NCBI RefSeq assembly: GCF_009834125.1
Contig: NZ_CP047146.1
Location: 8,648,501-8,712,500 of the forward strand
Origin: Streptomyces sp. GS7
GTDB lineage: Bacteria > Actinomycetota > Actinomycetes > Streptomycetales > Streptomycetaceae
Direction: 5' to 3'
Length of the DNA stretch: 64,000 nucleotides
Each line of letters starts with the position of its first letter. Position 1 is the first letter of the stretch. This document shows positions 31,907 to 40,611 of the stretch, in pieces. Below the pieces are notes generated by a model. It had not been told where the DNA came from. It did no database searches and worked only from the letters and a program-made list of their open reading frames with translations. The translations under genes and the position numbers were made by a program.

Positions 31907-32284
31907 CGCCACATGTCCTTCGAGGGTGCGGGCCGTGTCGAGGTATGGCACGGCCCGTCGCTGAGCGGCACTCCGAGCACCCGCACTTGGGTCGATGTCG
32001 ACGTCAAGGGACGACGGCCGACGGGCGTGCGTCCGCGGGCAGGCCGGAGTGCCGCAGGGCCAAGGCCGGCGTGTCGGGCAACAGTGCTCACGGATGGGGA
32101 AGGCGGCCGCGCGGACACGCCGGCACTCCGCCCGCCACCGATTCAATGCGCCTTGTGGAAAAGGGGAGTGGGGGATCCCGGACGGCATCGACAGCATTGC
32201 GTCATCGGCGACATTCGCATCAACGGCGTCGATGACGGCATTGCAGAATCCCGGCCGGTGCCGGGAAAGTTCCAGGACGAGCGG
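31907..32284. other. 378-base gap upstream of the ECF gene
   Basis: Lies between the ECF start and the stop of paralogue B, both minus strand. Open frames here lack family features. I see no clear promoter consensus or hairpin. Confidence 0.4.
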
Positions 32285-33142
32285 TCAGCAGCGGATGGCG
32301 TGCCCGGGCGGGCCCCGGCGGGAGACGGCGTATTGCAGGAGCACCCCGCGTAGGCGCACGACGTGCCCCGCGGCGGCCACCGGGCGCGCGGGCGGCTTCC
32401 GGCCGATCCACCCCAGCGTCGTCAGGACGTGCAGCAAGGGCGCGAACAACACCGCGGCCATGCTGCGGGCGAGCCGGAAAGCCGCCGCCTCGCCGCGCCA
32501 CATCCACAGCCCGCATACCAGCGCGGCCAGCGCGTGGGCGAGGAACATGCCGAGCGCCCCGTGGCCGGAGTGCATCGACTGCATCTGACTCGTGCTCATA
32601 TCGCCGTGCATGGTGGTGGCCAGATGGCCCATATAGTCCACATGCGCGGCAGAGGTGGAGGGCATGCCGTCCATGCCCGCCGTACCGCTCATCCCGGGCA
32701 TGCCGTCCATCGGCGTCGGTGGGGACGCGTGGGTGGCCCCCGGGCCGAGGCCGGCCTGGTGCAGCATCCGGGCCGCCGGCGCCTGCGACTCAGGCGCCGG
32801 GCCGCCGCCCGACGCACCGCCCAACGCCCTTACGCTCCACAGCCTTTCGGACACGATCTCGGCGGTCGTACCGGCCCGGCACGCCTGCGCCAGGCTGAAC
32901 AGGGAGTGCAGACCGAGCTGAGCAACCACGGTGGAACCGGTGACGACGAGTACGCCGCGCTCCCGCCCTGTCAGCCACCAGGCCGCCCAGCCCGTAATGC
33001 CGAGCGCGGCAACCAGAGTCGACCAGGGCAAGGGCCGCGCGGACATCAACGCGTGCCCCAGAGCCGCGGTCGTCACGCACACCACCGCGAAGATCGCGGC
33101 GCGCACAGCGCGTGAAACCGACCCGGCAGTCATGTCGGCCAT
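32285..33142 (-). CDS. Met/His-rich membrane protein, paralogue B
   Basis: A 285-residue member of the four-paralogue set. It has RAAIFAVVCVTTAALGHALM as first helix, then TLVAALGITGWAAWWLTGRE, and the same GVLVVTGSTVVAQLGLHSLF segment as paralogue A. The loop between helices three and four is greatly expanded and rich in Met and His (MDGMPGMSGTAGMDGMPS, then MHGDMSTSQMQSMHSGHG), followed by a helix (MFLAHALAALVCGLWMW) and the tail RRGPPGHAIRC. The dense Met/His spacing resembles periplasmic copper-binding segments. Start chosen at ATG 33,142; no good ribosome binding site is seen. Confidence 0.77.
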   Translation of the reverse strand: MADMTAGSVSRAVRAAIFAVVCVTTAALGHALMSARPLPWSTLVAALGITGWAAWWLTGRERGVLVVTGSTVVAQLGLHSLFSLAQACRAGTTAEIVSERLWSVRALGGASGGGPAPESQAPAARMLHQAGLGPGATHASPPTPMDGMPGMSGTAGMDGMPSTSAAHVDYMGHLATTMHGDMSTSQMQSMHSGHGALGMFLAHALAALVCGLWMWRGEAAAFRLARSMAAVLFAPLLHVLTTLGWIGRKPPARPVAAAGHVVRLRGVLLQYAVSRRGPPGHAIRC

Positions 33143-33353
33143 CGTGCCAGCCGCGCCGCCCGCTCGGGAGGGTGAGAGCACGGTACATCTCGGTGACCGT
33201 GGCGCTGCTTGACCGTCCGCCAGGACCAGACCGCCACGGCGGCGATTACCGGGGCGGCGACGGTCGGGTTGCCCAACTGACCTGAGCTGACCGATCAATG
33301 CCGCCGCCTGCCTGAGGTTTCGTCGTCGTCCGAGCCTGAGTTGCCTGTACCGG

Positions 33354-33398
33354 AGACCCTGGTGGGGCGGTGGCGCTCCGTCCGCCCCACCAGGGTCT
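33354..33398 (-). terminator. Strong hairpin downstream of ycnI
   Basis: AGACCCTGGTGGGGCGG and CCGCCCCACCAGGGTCT form a perfect 17-bp stem with an 11-base loop. It lies 40 bases after the ycnI stop on the minus strand and would end that transcript before paralogue B. Confidence 0.75.
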
Positions 33399-33437
33399 GC
33401 TGCCCGGTATCCCGATTGGCTACGGGCGTTACGGGTG

Positions 33438-34163
33438 TTACGGGCGGGCCGGGCGGCTGCGGTAGAGGGCGACGGCGGCCGTTCCGATACCCAGGACGCC
33501 CGCGATCAGGCCCGCGATGCCCAGGGCCCGGGTGGTGGAGTCGCCGGCGGCGGCAGCGGAAGCCTTGGGAGCCGCGGAAGCGGAGGCGGAGGGGGCGGCT
33601 TCGTCTGCGGCCTTGGTGAGGTGCAGCACCGGTGCCGGGTTCTCCGGCTCCGCCTGACCGGCCTTCGGCTCCTCGATCCAGCGCACGACCTTGCCGTCGG
33701 AGTAGGTCTGGAGCGTCTTCAAGGCCAGTTGGTCGGTGTCGTCGGGGAGTTGGCCGAAGGCGACGCTGAAGTCCTGGTACTGGCCGGGCTCGATCTTGCC
33801 CTTGGTCCAGGTGATCTGCGAGACGGCTTCGTTGATGGTGCCGTCGTCCGTCTTGATCGGGTTCTTCAGCTTGGTGGTCTTCACCTCCGCGGTCCAGCCG
33901 GGCTCAGGGGTGACGAGCACCGAGGGGATGGGGTGGTCCGTGGGCAGGAAGACCTGGACCTGCGTGGTGTCGGCGTTGTCCTCCTCGTTGGGGACCCGGA
34001 AGGTGAGGGTGCCGTCGGTGGCGCCCTTCGGGTAGCTGCCGGGGTGGACCGTCACGTGTGCGAAGGCCGAGCCCGCGGCGGTGAGCAGCCCGGCCGCGGT
34101 GAGGGTGGTGACGAGGGTGGTACGGCGCAGAGCGCGCCGGAGGGTGGTGTGCTTCGGGGACAC
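33438..34163 (-). CDS. ycnI: YcnI-type (DUF1775) copper-associated protein
   Basis: A 241-residue exported, membrane-anchored protein. A signal peptide (residues 1-35, TTLTAAGLLTAAGSAFA) is followed at once by the mature AHVTVHPGSYPKGA, whose N-terminal His is the copper ligand known for YcnI proteins. The DUF1775 beta-sandwich includes EDNADTTQVQVFLPTDHPIP and a conserved Trp (PEPGWTAEV). An Ala/Ser linker leads to a C-terminal helix (ALGIAGLIAGVLGIGTAAVA) and RSRPARP. YcnI usually accompanies copper importers or CopC proteins. Its place among Met-rich membrane proteins supports a copper role for the locus. Confidence 0.9.
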   Translation of the reverse strand: MSPKHTTLRRALRRTTLVTTLTAAGLLTAAGSAFAHVTVHPGSYPKGATDGTLTFRVPNEEDNADTTQVQVFLPTDHPIPSVLVTPEPGWTAEVKTTKLKNPIKTDDGTINEAVSQITWTKGKIEPGQYQDFSVAFGQLPDDTDQLALKTLQTYSDGKVVRWIEEPKAGQAEPENPAPVLHLTKAADEAAPSASASAAPKASAAAAGDSTTRALGIAGLIAGVLGIGTAAVALYRSRPARP

Positions 34164-34280
34164 GGGGGACTCCGTACTGGTAATCGGCTGGCGCGGTGAT
34201 CGGCCGCCGGGAGGAATGCGGGAGGTGTGGGTGAGCAGGCCGTTGCCGGGAACGGCTGAACGGCTGAACGGCTGAACGGC

Positions 34281-34913
34281 TCACCCGGACAGAACTCGGT
34301 ACGGGTCCGGAAGCGGTGGGCCGCGACGCAAAACCGCGTGGCGCAGCAGTACTTGGCGTAGGGGCCGGTGCCCGGCCGTCCGCCCGCCGGGGGCGACCGC
34401 GTGGGCGAGAGTGGGCAGTTGGCCCGTGCGGGCGCCCCACCAGGCCAGCAGCCCCGGCACCAGCGCGACGGCCCTGCGCAGCAGGGACCACAGCGCTGCT
34501 TCGCCTCGCCGCAGCCACCAGGACGCGAGCAGGGCCGCCGCCGTGTGTGCCACGACGGCGTGGGCACTCATCGAGTGGGGGTGCGCCATCATCCGCGTCG
34601 CGTGCATGCCCATCGGCTGCATGCCCATCGGCATGCCGGCCGCAGTCAGGCGCCGTGCCGGGGCCTGGGCGGCGTCGAAGGCCAGGTGCAGCCCGCCCTG
34701 GGTGGTGAGCATGGCGCCGCCGATCCCCGGCAGCGACCGCTCCCGGGCGCCCAGCAGATAGCCCGGAACGAGGACGGCGAGGAACCCGGCCCCGTCCACC
34801 CACGCCGGTGGCGCCGAGCCCACCGCGAGCTGGTGGCCGGCGGCGGACAGCGTCAGGCACACCGCGGCGAACACCGCGGCGCGCAGGATCCGCAGCGCCG
34901 GGGATGCATGCAT
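34281..34913 (-). CDS. Met/His-rich membrane protein, paralogue C
   Basis: A 210-residue member of the set: LRAAVFAAVCLTLSAAGHQL, a second helix WVDGAGFLAVLVPGYLLGAR, then ERSLPGIGGAMLTTQGGLHL shared in form with D. The loop is Met/His-rich (AAGMPMGMQPMGMHATRMMA then HPHSMSAH), and the tail is LRHAVLRRGPPLPDPYRV. It lies directly downstream of paralogue D and upstream of ycnI on the same strand. It probably belongs to the same transcript as ycnI. Function inferred as copper-related. Confidence 0.76.
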   Translation of the reverse strand: MHASPALRILRAAVFAAVCLTLSAAGHQLAVGSAPPAWVDGAGFLAVLVPGYLLGARERSLPGIGGAMLTTQGGLHLAFDAAQAPARRLTAAGMPMGMQPMGMHATRMMAHPHSMSAHAVVAHTAAALLASWWLRRGEAALWSLLRRAVALVPGLLAWWGARTGQLPTLAHAVAPGGRTAGHRPLRQVLLRHAVLRRGPPLPDPYRVLSG

Positions 34914-35370
34914 GACGGCTGGATTCTCTCCTTCAGGCCGGAGTGCGTACCGGCCCCTTGTCCACATTCGCAAAACCTTCGTCTCGCCTCCTCTCACGGC
35001 TTGTTGCTCGACTCACGGCCTGTCGCTGAGCCGAAGAGGCGGCGCAGCGGGGCGATCCGGCGGATCATCGACCGGTCCAGGGGAAGGATGACCAGCACGG
35101 AGATCCCGGCGTGGTCCGGCCTGTCCCCGGGCACGCTCGGGGCGTGCGTCGTCGCACGTCGTCTTTCGTCGTACCCGGCGGCCGGGCAGCGCCGACCACG
35201 GGTGATCGCAGCGGGAATCCGGACGGCCGCGAGCACGGATACAGATACGACTACGGCCGCCGGTCAGCGGACGGGCGTACCGGGACGCCGTCCGGGATGC
35301 CGCGTGTCCGCCGCGCAGAGCACGGCGAAGCACAGGCCCCGGCCTACGGAGCCCGCACACCACGCGGTGA
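34914..35370. other. 457-base gap between paralogues C and D
   Basis: A short minus-strand frame (34,994-35,236) encodes ISVLVILPLDRSMIRRIAPL near its end, which looks like a broken membrane-protein piece but matches nothing I can name. The rest shows no signal. Paralogue C has AAGGAG 14 bases before its ATG. Confidence 0.35.
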
Positions 35371-36156
35371 TCAGTACGAGAAGGACAACGGAGGGCCGCG
35401 GCGAATGACCGTGTGCCGGACCACCGCCAGGTGCGGCTGCTCAGCCGTGGCCCGACGACGGACCCGCCGGGGCCCGACGTGCGCAACGGGCACCGTTACG
35501 CCTACGAGGAGCAGATGCAGCAGCCGGTGCAGCGACCGGTCGGCAGCGGCGGCCAGAGCCGCGAGCAGTGCGAACAGCGCACGCTCACCGCGGTGCAGCC
35601 ACCAGCCGCACACCAGCCCCGCCAGGAGGTGCGCCGCCAGCATGCCGACGCCGGCATGCTGCATGGCGGGCATGGGGTGCATGCCCGCCATGGAGTGCAC
35701 GGCGTCGGCCCTGGAACCACCGCGAGTCATACCCCCGGCGGGCTGGTGCACGGGCGGGCTGTTCCAGTCCATGCCCGCAGCCCGCACGACCTGCCGCATC
35801 GACCCGACAGGAAGGGGCGTCGAACCTGCCGGGCCCGAGTGACCGCACAGCAGCAGATCCGCCCAGGCCGCGGCCTTGCCCGGGGCATGAGCAGGTACCG
35901 CGATCCCCTGCGCCCGAGAGAAGAACAGGTGCAGACCGCCCTGGCAGGCGAGTACACCGCCGGCGATGACCGGCAGGGACCGCTCACGGCCGGCAGCCAG
36001 CGCAGCGCACCCGAACACCGTCACCGTGGCTGCCACCAGCGCCCACCCCGGTATCGCCGGACCGGACATCACGGCATGCCCTGCCGCGGACAGCACGACG
36101 CAGACCGCGGCGAACACCGCGGCCCGGACATATCGCACAGCAGTGGTGACAGGCAT
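35371..36156 (-). CDS. Met/His-rich membrane protein, paralogue D
   Basis: A 261-residue member of the set: VRAAVFAAVCVVLSAAGHAV, WALVAATVTVFGCAALAAGR, then ERSLPVIAGGVLACQGGLHL. The loop carries MAGMHPMPAMQHAGVGM, the last helix MLAAHLLAGLVCGWWLHRGE and the tail VRHTVIRRGPPLSFSY. It is closest to paralogue C. It is the member nearest the isocyanide synthase, 208 bases away on the same strand. ATG at 36,156; no obvious ribosome binding site. Confidence 0.76.
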   Translation of the reverse strand: MPVTTAVRYVRAAVFAAVCVVLSAAGHAVMSGPAIPGWALVAATVTVFGCAALAAGRERSLPVIAGGVLACQGGLHLFFSRAQGIAVPAHAPGKAAAWADLLLCGHSGPAGSTPLPVGSMRQVVRAAGMDWNSPPVHQPAGGMTRGGSRADAVHSMAGMHPMPAMQHAGVGMLAAHLLAGLVCGWWLHRGERALFALLAALAAAADRSLHRLLHLLLVGVTVPVAHVGPRRVRRRATAEQPHLAVVRHTVIRRGPPLSFSY

Positions 36157-36364
36157 GGCGCCGACATCATGACAAGGGACCCAGAGGCTTTCGGACAGGG
36201 GGTGGCCGAATACCGACCGCGGCATGTCCAAACGATCAACGTCAGCTTGATCGTTGAGGCCCACTCGCCGATCCCGTCTGCGGACGATCACTGGACGCCG
36301 CCGCCCGCGACCGGGCTCCAGGACGGCATACCGCGTCATGGTTCAGCCGGTCCGGTCAGTCCCG

Positions 36365-37297
36365 TCAGCCCTGGTCGAAGTGGCTGGGCCGGCCGTCGCA
36401 CTCGATCAGGCGGCCCCGCTCAGCGGCCTTGGCCCGGGGCATGAGAGTCCAGGTGCCGTCGGCGCGGCGCAAGGCCGTCGAGTGCCAGGGGGTGGTCCAG
36501 GCATCGGGCGCGTCCAGCAGGCGGATGCCGAACTTGAGGGCGCCGACGGGCTGGGGGTGGATGGACAGGCGTACGGAGCGGGGGTGGTGGTCGGCGATCA
36601 GGTCGCCCCAGGCGCGGCTGCGCTGGATGACGCCGTACGCGCGCTGCCGGCACTCGCGTTGGAGGGCGGAGCGGGTGCCAGTCCAGTCGGCGGTGTCCTC
36701 GACGAGGAAGCGGGTGATGCCCCGGTAGAGGGCGAGGGTGTTGTCGTCGGCACGGACCTCGGCGCGCAGGGCGTCCAGGGTGGGGGCGTAGCTCTTGTGG
36801 AGGTGGGCGCGTTTGGTGTCGTGCGGGAGGTCGCCGAACACGTCGCGCAGGTCGAATACGGACAGTCGCGTCAGGCCGAATCGACCTATGAGGGTGCGGA
36901 GTTCGTCGGCGTAGGCGTCGATGTGCTTGTCGGGGACGCGTATGAGGTCGCCGAAGGCGTGGCCGTCGGAGCAGATGACCATGCGGGCGCCGGGCGGGTG
37001 GATCCGCCCGATCTCGGTGCACAGGGCGTTGAGGAAGCCGAGGGAGAGGCTTTCTCCCTGGTCGGGGAGGTGGCCGAGGACTTTGGCTCGGTTGGGGGAC
37101 TTGCAGGGGAAGCCGGGCAGGGTGAAGGTGACGGGCGCGTCGTCGCGTACGAAGTCGGCGATCTGGCGCAGTTGGTGGGGAAACCTCTCGGCGGAGGCGG
37201 GGGCCTGGTCGGTCGTGCGGTGGTGCGGCAGGAGCAGGTTCAGGATCGCGGTGCTGATTCTCGTGGGGAGAGCGTCCGGCGTGGTTGTCGGCGGCAT
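36365..37297 (-). CDS. Isocyanide (isonitrile) synthase, PvcA/DIT1 family
   Basis: A 310-residue isocyanide synthase. PvcA/IsnA enzymes replace the amino group of an amino acid (Tyr or Trp in known cases) by an isonitrile, using ribulose 5-phosphate as carbon source. Family segments seen are FTLPGFPCKSPNRAKVLGHL (about residues 56-75), ICSDGHAFGDLIRV, DYSxx-like THGLTRLSVFDLRDVFGD and LDAPDAWTTPWHSTALRR. The ATG at 37,297 has GGAGG seven bases before. The P450 gene lies 180 bases upstream on the same strand. Family membership is strong; the amino acid substrate is not readable. Confidence 0.9.
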   Translation of the reverse strand: MPPTTTPDALPTRISTAILNLLLPHHRTTDQAPASAERFPHQLRQIADFVRDDAPVTFTLPGFPCKSPNRAKVLGHLPDQGESLSLGFLNALCTEIGRIHPPGARMVICSDGHAFGDLIRVPDKHIDAYADELRTLIGRFGLTRLSVFDLRDVFGDLPHDTKRAHLHKSYAPTLDALRAEVRADDNTLALYRGITRFLVEDTADWTGTRSALQRECRQRAYGVIQRSRAWGDLIADHHPRSVRLSIHPQPVGALKFGIRLLDAPDAWTTPWHSTALRRADGTWTLMPRAKAAERGRLIECDGRPSHFDQG

Positions 37298-37479
37298 GTC
37301 GTTCCTCCGGGAAGCGTGCGGGCATGACGGCATGGCGCCGTGGCGTGGGGGCGGCCAGGCGCCGTCAGGCGGATGGGGTGGTGGATCAGCCGGGTCCGGC
37401 TCCGGGTCGGGCTGTGTGGCCGGACCCGCTCAGCCGGAAGCCGGCATCACAGGCGTGTCCGAGGCGTGTCAGAGGTGTC

Positions 37480-38757
37480 TCAGCGGCGTCGGTCGTAGCC
37501 GACGGGCAGGTGGTTGGTGCCGCGGCCGAGGACGGCCGGGATCCACTCGATGTCCTCGTCCCTGATGGCGAGGTGGAGGCCGGGGAGCCGGGTGAGCAGG
37601 GTGCCGAGGGCGATCTGGAGTTCGGTACGGGCGAGGGCGGCGCCGGGGCAGAAGTGGATGCCGTGGCCGAAGGCGAGGTGGGGGTTGGGGGTGCGGTCGA
37701 GGTCGAGGGTGTCGGGGTCGGGGAAGCGGCGCGGGTCGCGGTTGGCTGCGCACAGGGAGACGATCACGGAGTCACCGGCCGGGACTTCGGTGCCGTGCAG
37801 GTCGTCGTCCTGGTCGAGGAAGCGCCAGGTGGTCAGCTCGAAGGCGCTGTCGTAGCGGAGGAGTTCCTCGACTGCGCGGGGCAGCAGGGCGGGTTCGTCG
37901 CGCAGGCGGGCGAGCTGGCCGGGGTGGCGGAAGAGGGCGATCAGTGCGGTGGTGATCTGGTTGGTGACCGGTTCCTGGCCGGCGACGAGGAGCTGGAAGA
38001 TCATGGAGTCCAGCTCTTCCTGGGACAGTTCGCGTCGGTCGCGGGCCACGACGAGGCGGCTGAGGAGGTCGTCGTCCCAGTGTTCGCGCTTGTGGGCGAC
38101 GACCTCGGCTATGTAGCTCTGCAGGCCGTGCAGCCGGGCCTCGTAGAGCGGGCGTCCGGGGTCGGTGGGGCCGACGGGCTGGACGACCTTGCCCCAGTCC
38201 CGGTCGAAGCGGGCGGCCAGATCCTGCGGGAGGCCTATGACCTCGGCGAGGACCTGGAAGGGGAAGTGGGCGGCGAAGCCGGTGACGAGGTCGGCGGGGC
38301 CGGTTTCGGGGAGTGCGTCGATGAGGGCGTCGGCGAGTTCCTCGAAGCGGGGGCGCAGACTCTCGATGCGGCGGGGGGTGAAGGCATCGGTGACGAAGCG
38401 CCGCATGCGGGTGTGCTTGGGCGGGTCCTGGTGGAGGAGGTGCACCTGGAGCTGGGAGTGCTGGGGTTCGGGCATGATCGAGGCGCGGGCGCGCCAGCGG
38501 TCGTTGCCGCGGTCGTGGTTCTTGCCCAGGCGGTCGTCGTTGAGGGCGGCGTGGGCTGCGTCGTAGCCGGTGACGAGCCAGGCGTGTACGCCGCTGGGGA
38601 AGAGCACGCGGTGGACGGGGCCGGCCTCGCGCATCCGCTCGTAGAGGGGGTAGGGGTTGCTCTTGTAGGGGCAGCCCGACAGCGGGACCGGGTCGGGCAG
38701 CGGCTCGGGCCGGGGCTTCGGCTCCGCGGCCGGCAGGGGTGGCTCTTGGATGGTCAT
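37480..38757 (-). CDS. Cytochrome P450
   Basis: A 425-residue soluble bacterial P450. Heme ligand motif FGHGIHFCPGAALARTE (Cys near residue 373), ExxR in AVEELLRYDS and PERF-like DPRRFPDPDTLDLDR are all present. The I-helix reads LLVAGQEPVTNQI: the usual acid-Thr pair (E-T) is altered, Thr being displaced by two positions. It starts at ATG 38,757 with GAGGAG seven bases upstream, 11 bases after the amidotransferase. It probably oxidises the isonitrile product; the altered I-helix may mean unusual oxygen chemistry. Confidence 0.92.
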   Translation of the reverse strand: MTIQEPPLPAAEPKPRPEPLPDPVPLSGCPYKSNPYPLYERMREAGPVHRVLFPSGVHAWLVTGYDAAHAALNDDRLGKNHDRGNDRWRARASIMPEPQHSQLQVHLLHQDPPKHTRMRRFVTDAFTPRRIESLRPRFEELADALIDALPETGPADLVTGFAAHFPFQVLAEVIGLPQDLAARFDRDWGKVVQPVGPTDPGRPLYEARLHGLQSYIAEVVAHKREHWDDDLLSRLVVARDRRELSQEELDSMIFQLLVAGQEPVTNQITTALIALFRHPGQLARLRDEPALLPRAVEELLRYDSAFELTTWRFLDQDDDLHGTEVPAGDSVIVSLCAANRDPRRFPDPDTLDLDRTPNPHLAFGHGIHFCPGAALARTELQIALGTLLTRLPGLHLAIRDEDIEWIPAVLGRGTNHLPVGYDRRR

Positions 38758-38768
38758 GCGAGGGCTCC

Positions 38769-40595
38769 TCAGAGGGCGAGTTCGGGCCGGTAGTGGTCCA
38801 GCCACAGGGCCAGGTCGACGACGCGTTCGAGGCGGAGGCGATGGCCCCACACCAGCAGGTCGGGCGGGATGTCGAGAGCGGGCTTGAGGCGGGACTCGTC
38901 GGCCAGGGCACGGACCTGCTCGCTGGACAGGGCGTCGCGGGCGAGGTCCTGGAGGCCGCGGTTGTAGTCGGGGTGGTGGGTGGCCGGGTAGTGGTTCTTG
39001 GGCCGGTGCAGTACGGAGTCGGGCGCGAGTCCGGTGCCGGCGGCGCGCAGCAGGCTCTTCTCCCGGCCGTCGAAGCTCTTGTGCGCCCAGGGCGTGGCGA
39101 AGGCGTACTCGACGAGGCGGTGGTCGCAGTAGGGGACGCGGACCTCCAGGCCCCGGGCCATGCTCAACCGGTCCTTGCGGTGGAGGAGTTGGCGCAGCCA
39201 GCGGGTCAGGGACAGGTGCTGCATCTCGCGTTGCCGGTGCTCGACGGGGGTTTCGCCGTCCGGGTGCGGTACGGCCGCCAGCGCGCTGCGATACGTGTCG
39301 GCACGGAACTCCGCCATGCGCAGGTCGAGTTCCGGGTTGAGCGGCATCGCGGCGTCGTCACCGTTGACGAGCAGCCACGGGAAGGTGTCCGCGGCCAGTG
39401 CCTTCGGATGGTGGAACCAGGGGTAGCCGCCGAAGACCTCGTCCGCCGCCTCGCCGGACAGGGCCACGGTGGAGTGTGTGCGGATCTCGCCGAACAGCAG
39501 GTACAGCGAGGTGTCCATGTCGCCGACGCCGATCGGCGAGTCCCGCGCCACGACGACCGCCTTGCGGTGCTCGGGGTCGAGCAGGGCGTGCGGGTCGAGG
39601 ACGACGGTGCTGTGGTCGGTGCCGGTGAAGGCGCCGGCTTCGGTGGCGTACGGCGTGTCGTGACCGGTGCGCAGCACGTCGCCGGTGAACTGCTCGGCCT
39701 GGTCGCTGTAGTCGACGGCGTAGGAGCGGATGCGGGCGTCCGGGCCTTCGCGCAGCCGGAGTTCGTCGGCGAGCAGTGCGGTCAGGACGGTGGAGTCGAT
39801 GCCTCCGGACAGCAGGCTGCACACCGGGACGTCCGCCTCCAGTTGGCTGCGGGCGGCCGTGCCGACCCGCGCACGGATCCGCTCGATCGCCGTGTCCCGG
39901 TCGTCGTCGTGGACGTCGGCCTCCAGCTGCCAGTAGCGGCGCTCGCGGATGCCGTCCCGGTCCAGGACGAGCAGGCCGCCGGGCTCCACCTCCCGGACGC
40001 CCGACCACACCGTCGGCCCGGTGTTGAAGAGCAGGCTGTACGCCTCCCGCAGCCCGTCGGCGTCCACCCGGGGCCGTATCTCCGGGTGGGCGAACAGGGC
40101 CTTGGGCTCGGAGGCGAAGGCCAGGCCGCCGTCGACGGCGGCCCAGAACAGCGGTTTGACGCCGAGGCGGTCGCGTACCAGCAGCAGCCGCTGAGCACGC
40201 TCGTCCCAGACGGCGAACGCGAACATGCCCTCCAGGTGCTCGGCGAGTTCCTCGCCCCACTCGGCGTAGGCGCGCAGTACCACCTCGGTGTCGCTGCGGG
40301 TGCGGAAGTCGTGGCCCCGGCCGCGGAGTTCGGCCCGCAGTTCGTGGTGGTTGTAGACCTCGCCGCTGTAGCTGAGAACGAGGTTCGGCTGGTCGGGCCG
40401 GTCGGTCATCGGCTGCACGCCGCCGGCCAGGTCGATGACGGCCAGGCGGCGGTGGCCGATCGCTGCGTGCTCGCCGAGCCAGACGCCGCCCGCGTCCGGG
40501 CCGCGCGGGGTGAGGGTGTCGGTCATGGCCTCGATGACCGGCGCCTGGGTGCGGGCGTCGCGGTGAAAGGACGCCCAGCCGGTGATTCCGCACAT
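38769..40595 (-). CDS. Asparagine-synthase-like amidotransferase
   Basis: A 608-residue AsnB-type enzyme. Cys2 and the opening CGITGWAS form the class II glutaminase, with the RGPDAGGVW and GEVYNHHELR segments. The synthetase domain has the pyrophosphate loop CSLLSGGIDSTVL (near residue 247) and LSGEAADEVFGGYPWF. All residues needed for ammonia transfer and ATP use seem present. In secondary metabolism, such enzymes form amides on small molecules or peptides. It lies between the MFS and P450 genes in the same direction, with 16- and 11-base gaps, so they form one operon. Confidence 0.92.
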   Translation of the reverse strand: MCGITGWASFHRDARTQAPVIEAMTDTLTPRGPDAGGVWLGEHAAIGHRRLAVIDLAGGVQPMTDRPDQPNLVLSYSGEVYNHHELRAELRGRGHDFRTRSDTEVVLRAYAEWGEELAEHLEGMFAFAVWDERAQRLLLVRDRLGVKPLFWAAVDGGLAFASEPKALFAHPEIRPRVDADGLREAYSLLFNTGPTVWSGVREVEPGGLLVLDRDGIRERRYWQLEADVHDDDRDTAIERIRARVGTAARSQLEADVPVCSLLSGGIDSTVLTALLADELRLREGPDARIRSYAVDYSDQAEQFTGDVLRTGHDTPYATEAGAFTGTDHSTVVLDPHALLDPEHRKAVVVARDSPIGVGDMDTSLYLLFGEIRTHSTVALSGEAADEVFGGYPWFHHPKALAADTFPWLLVNGDDAAMPLNPELDLRMAEFRADTYRSALAAVPHPDGETPVEHRQREMQHLSLTRWLRQLLHRKDRLSMARGLEVRVPYCDHRLVEYAFATPWAHKSFDGREKSLLRAAGTGLAPDSVLHRPKNHYPATHHPDYNRGLQDLARDALSSEQVRALADESRLKPALDIPPDLLVWGHRLRLERVVDLALWLDHYRPELAL

Positions 40596-40611
40596 ACGCG
40601 TGCCTCCAGGG

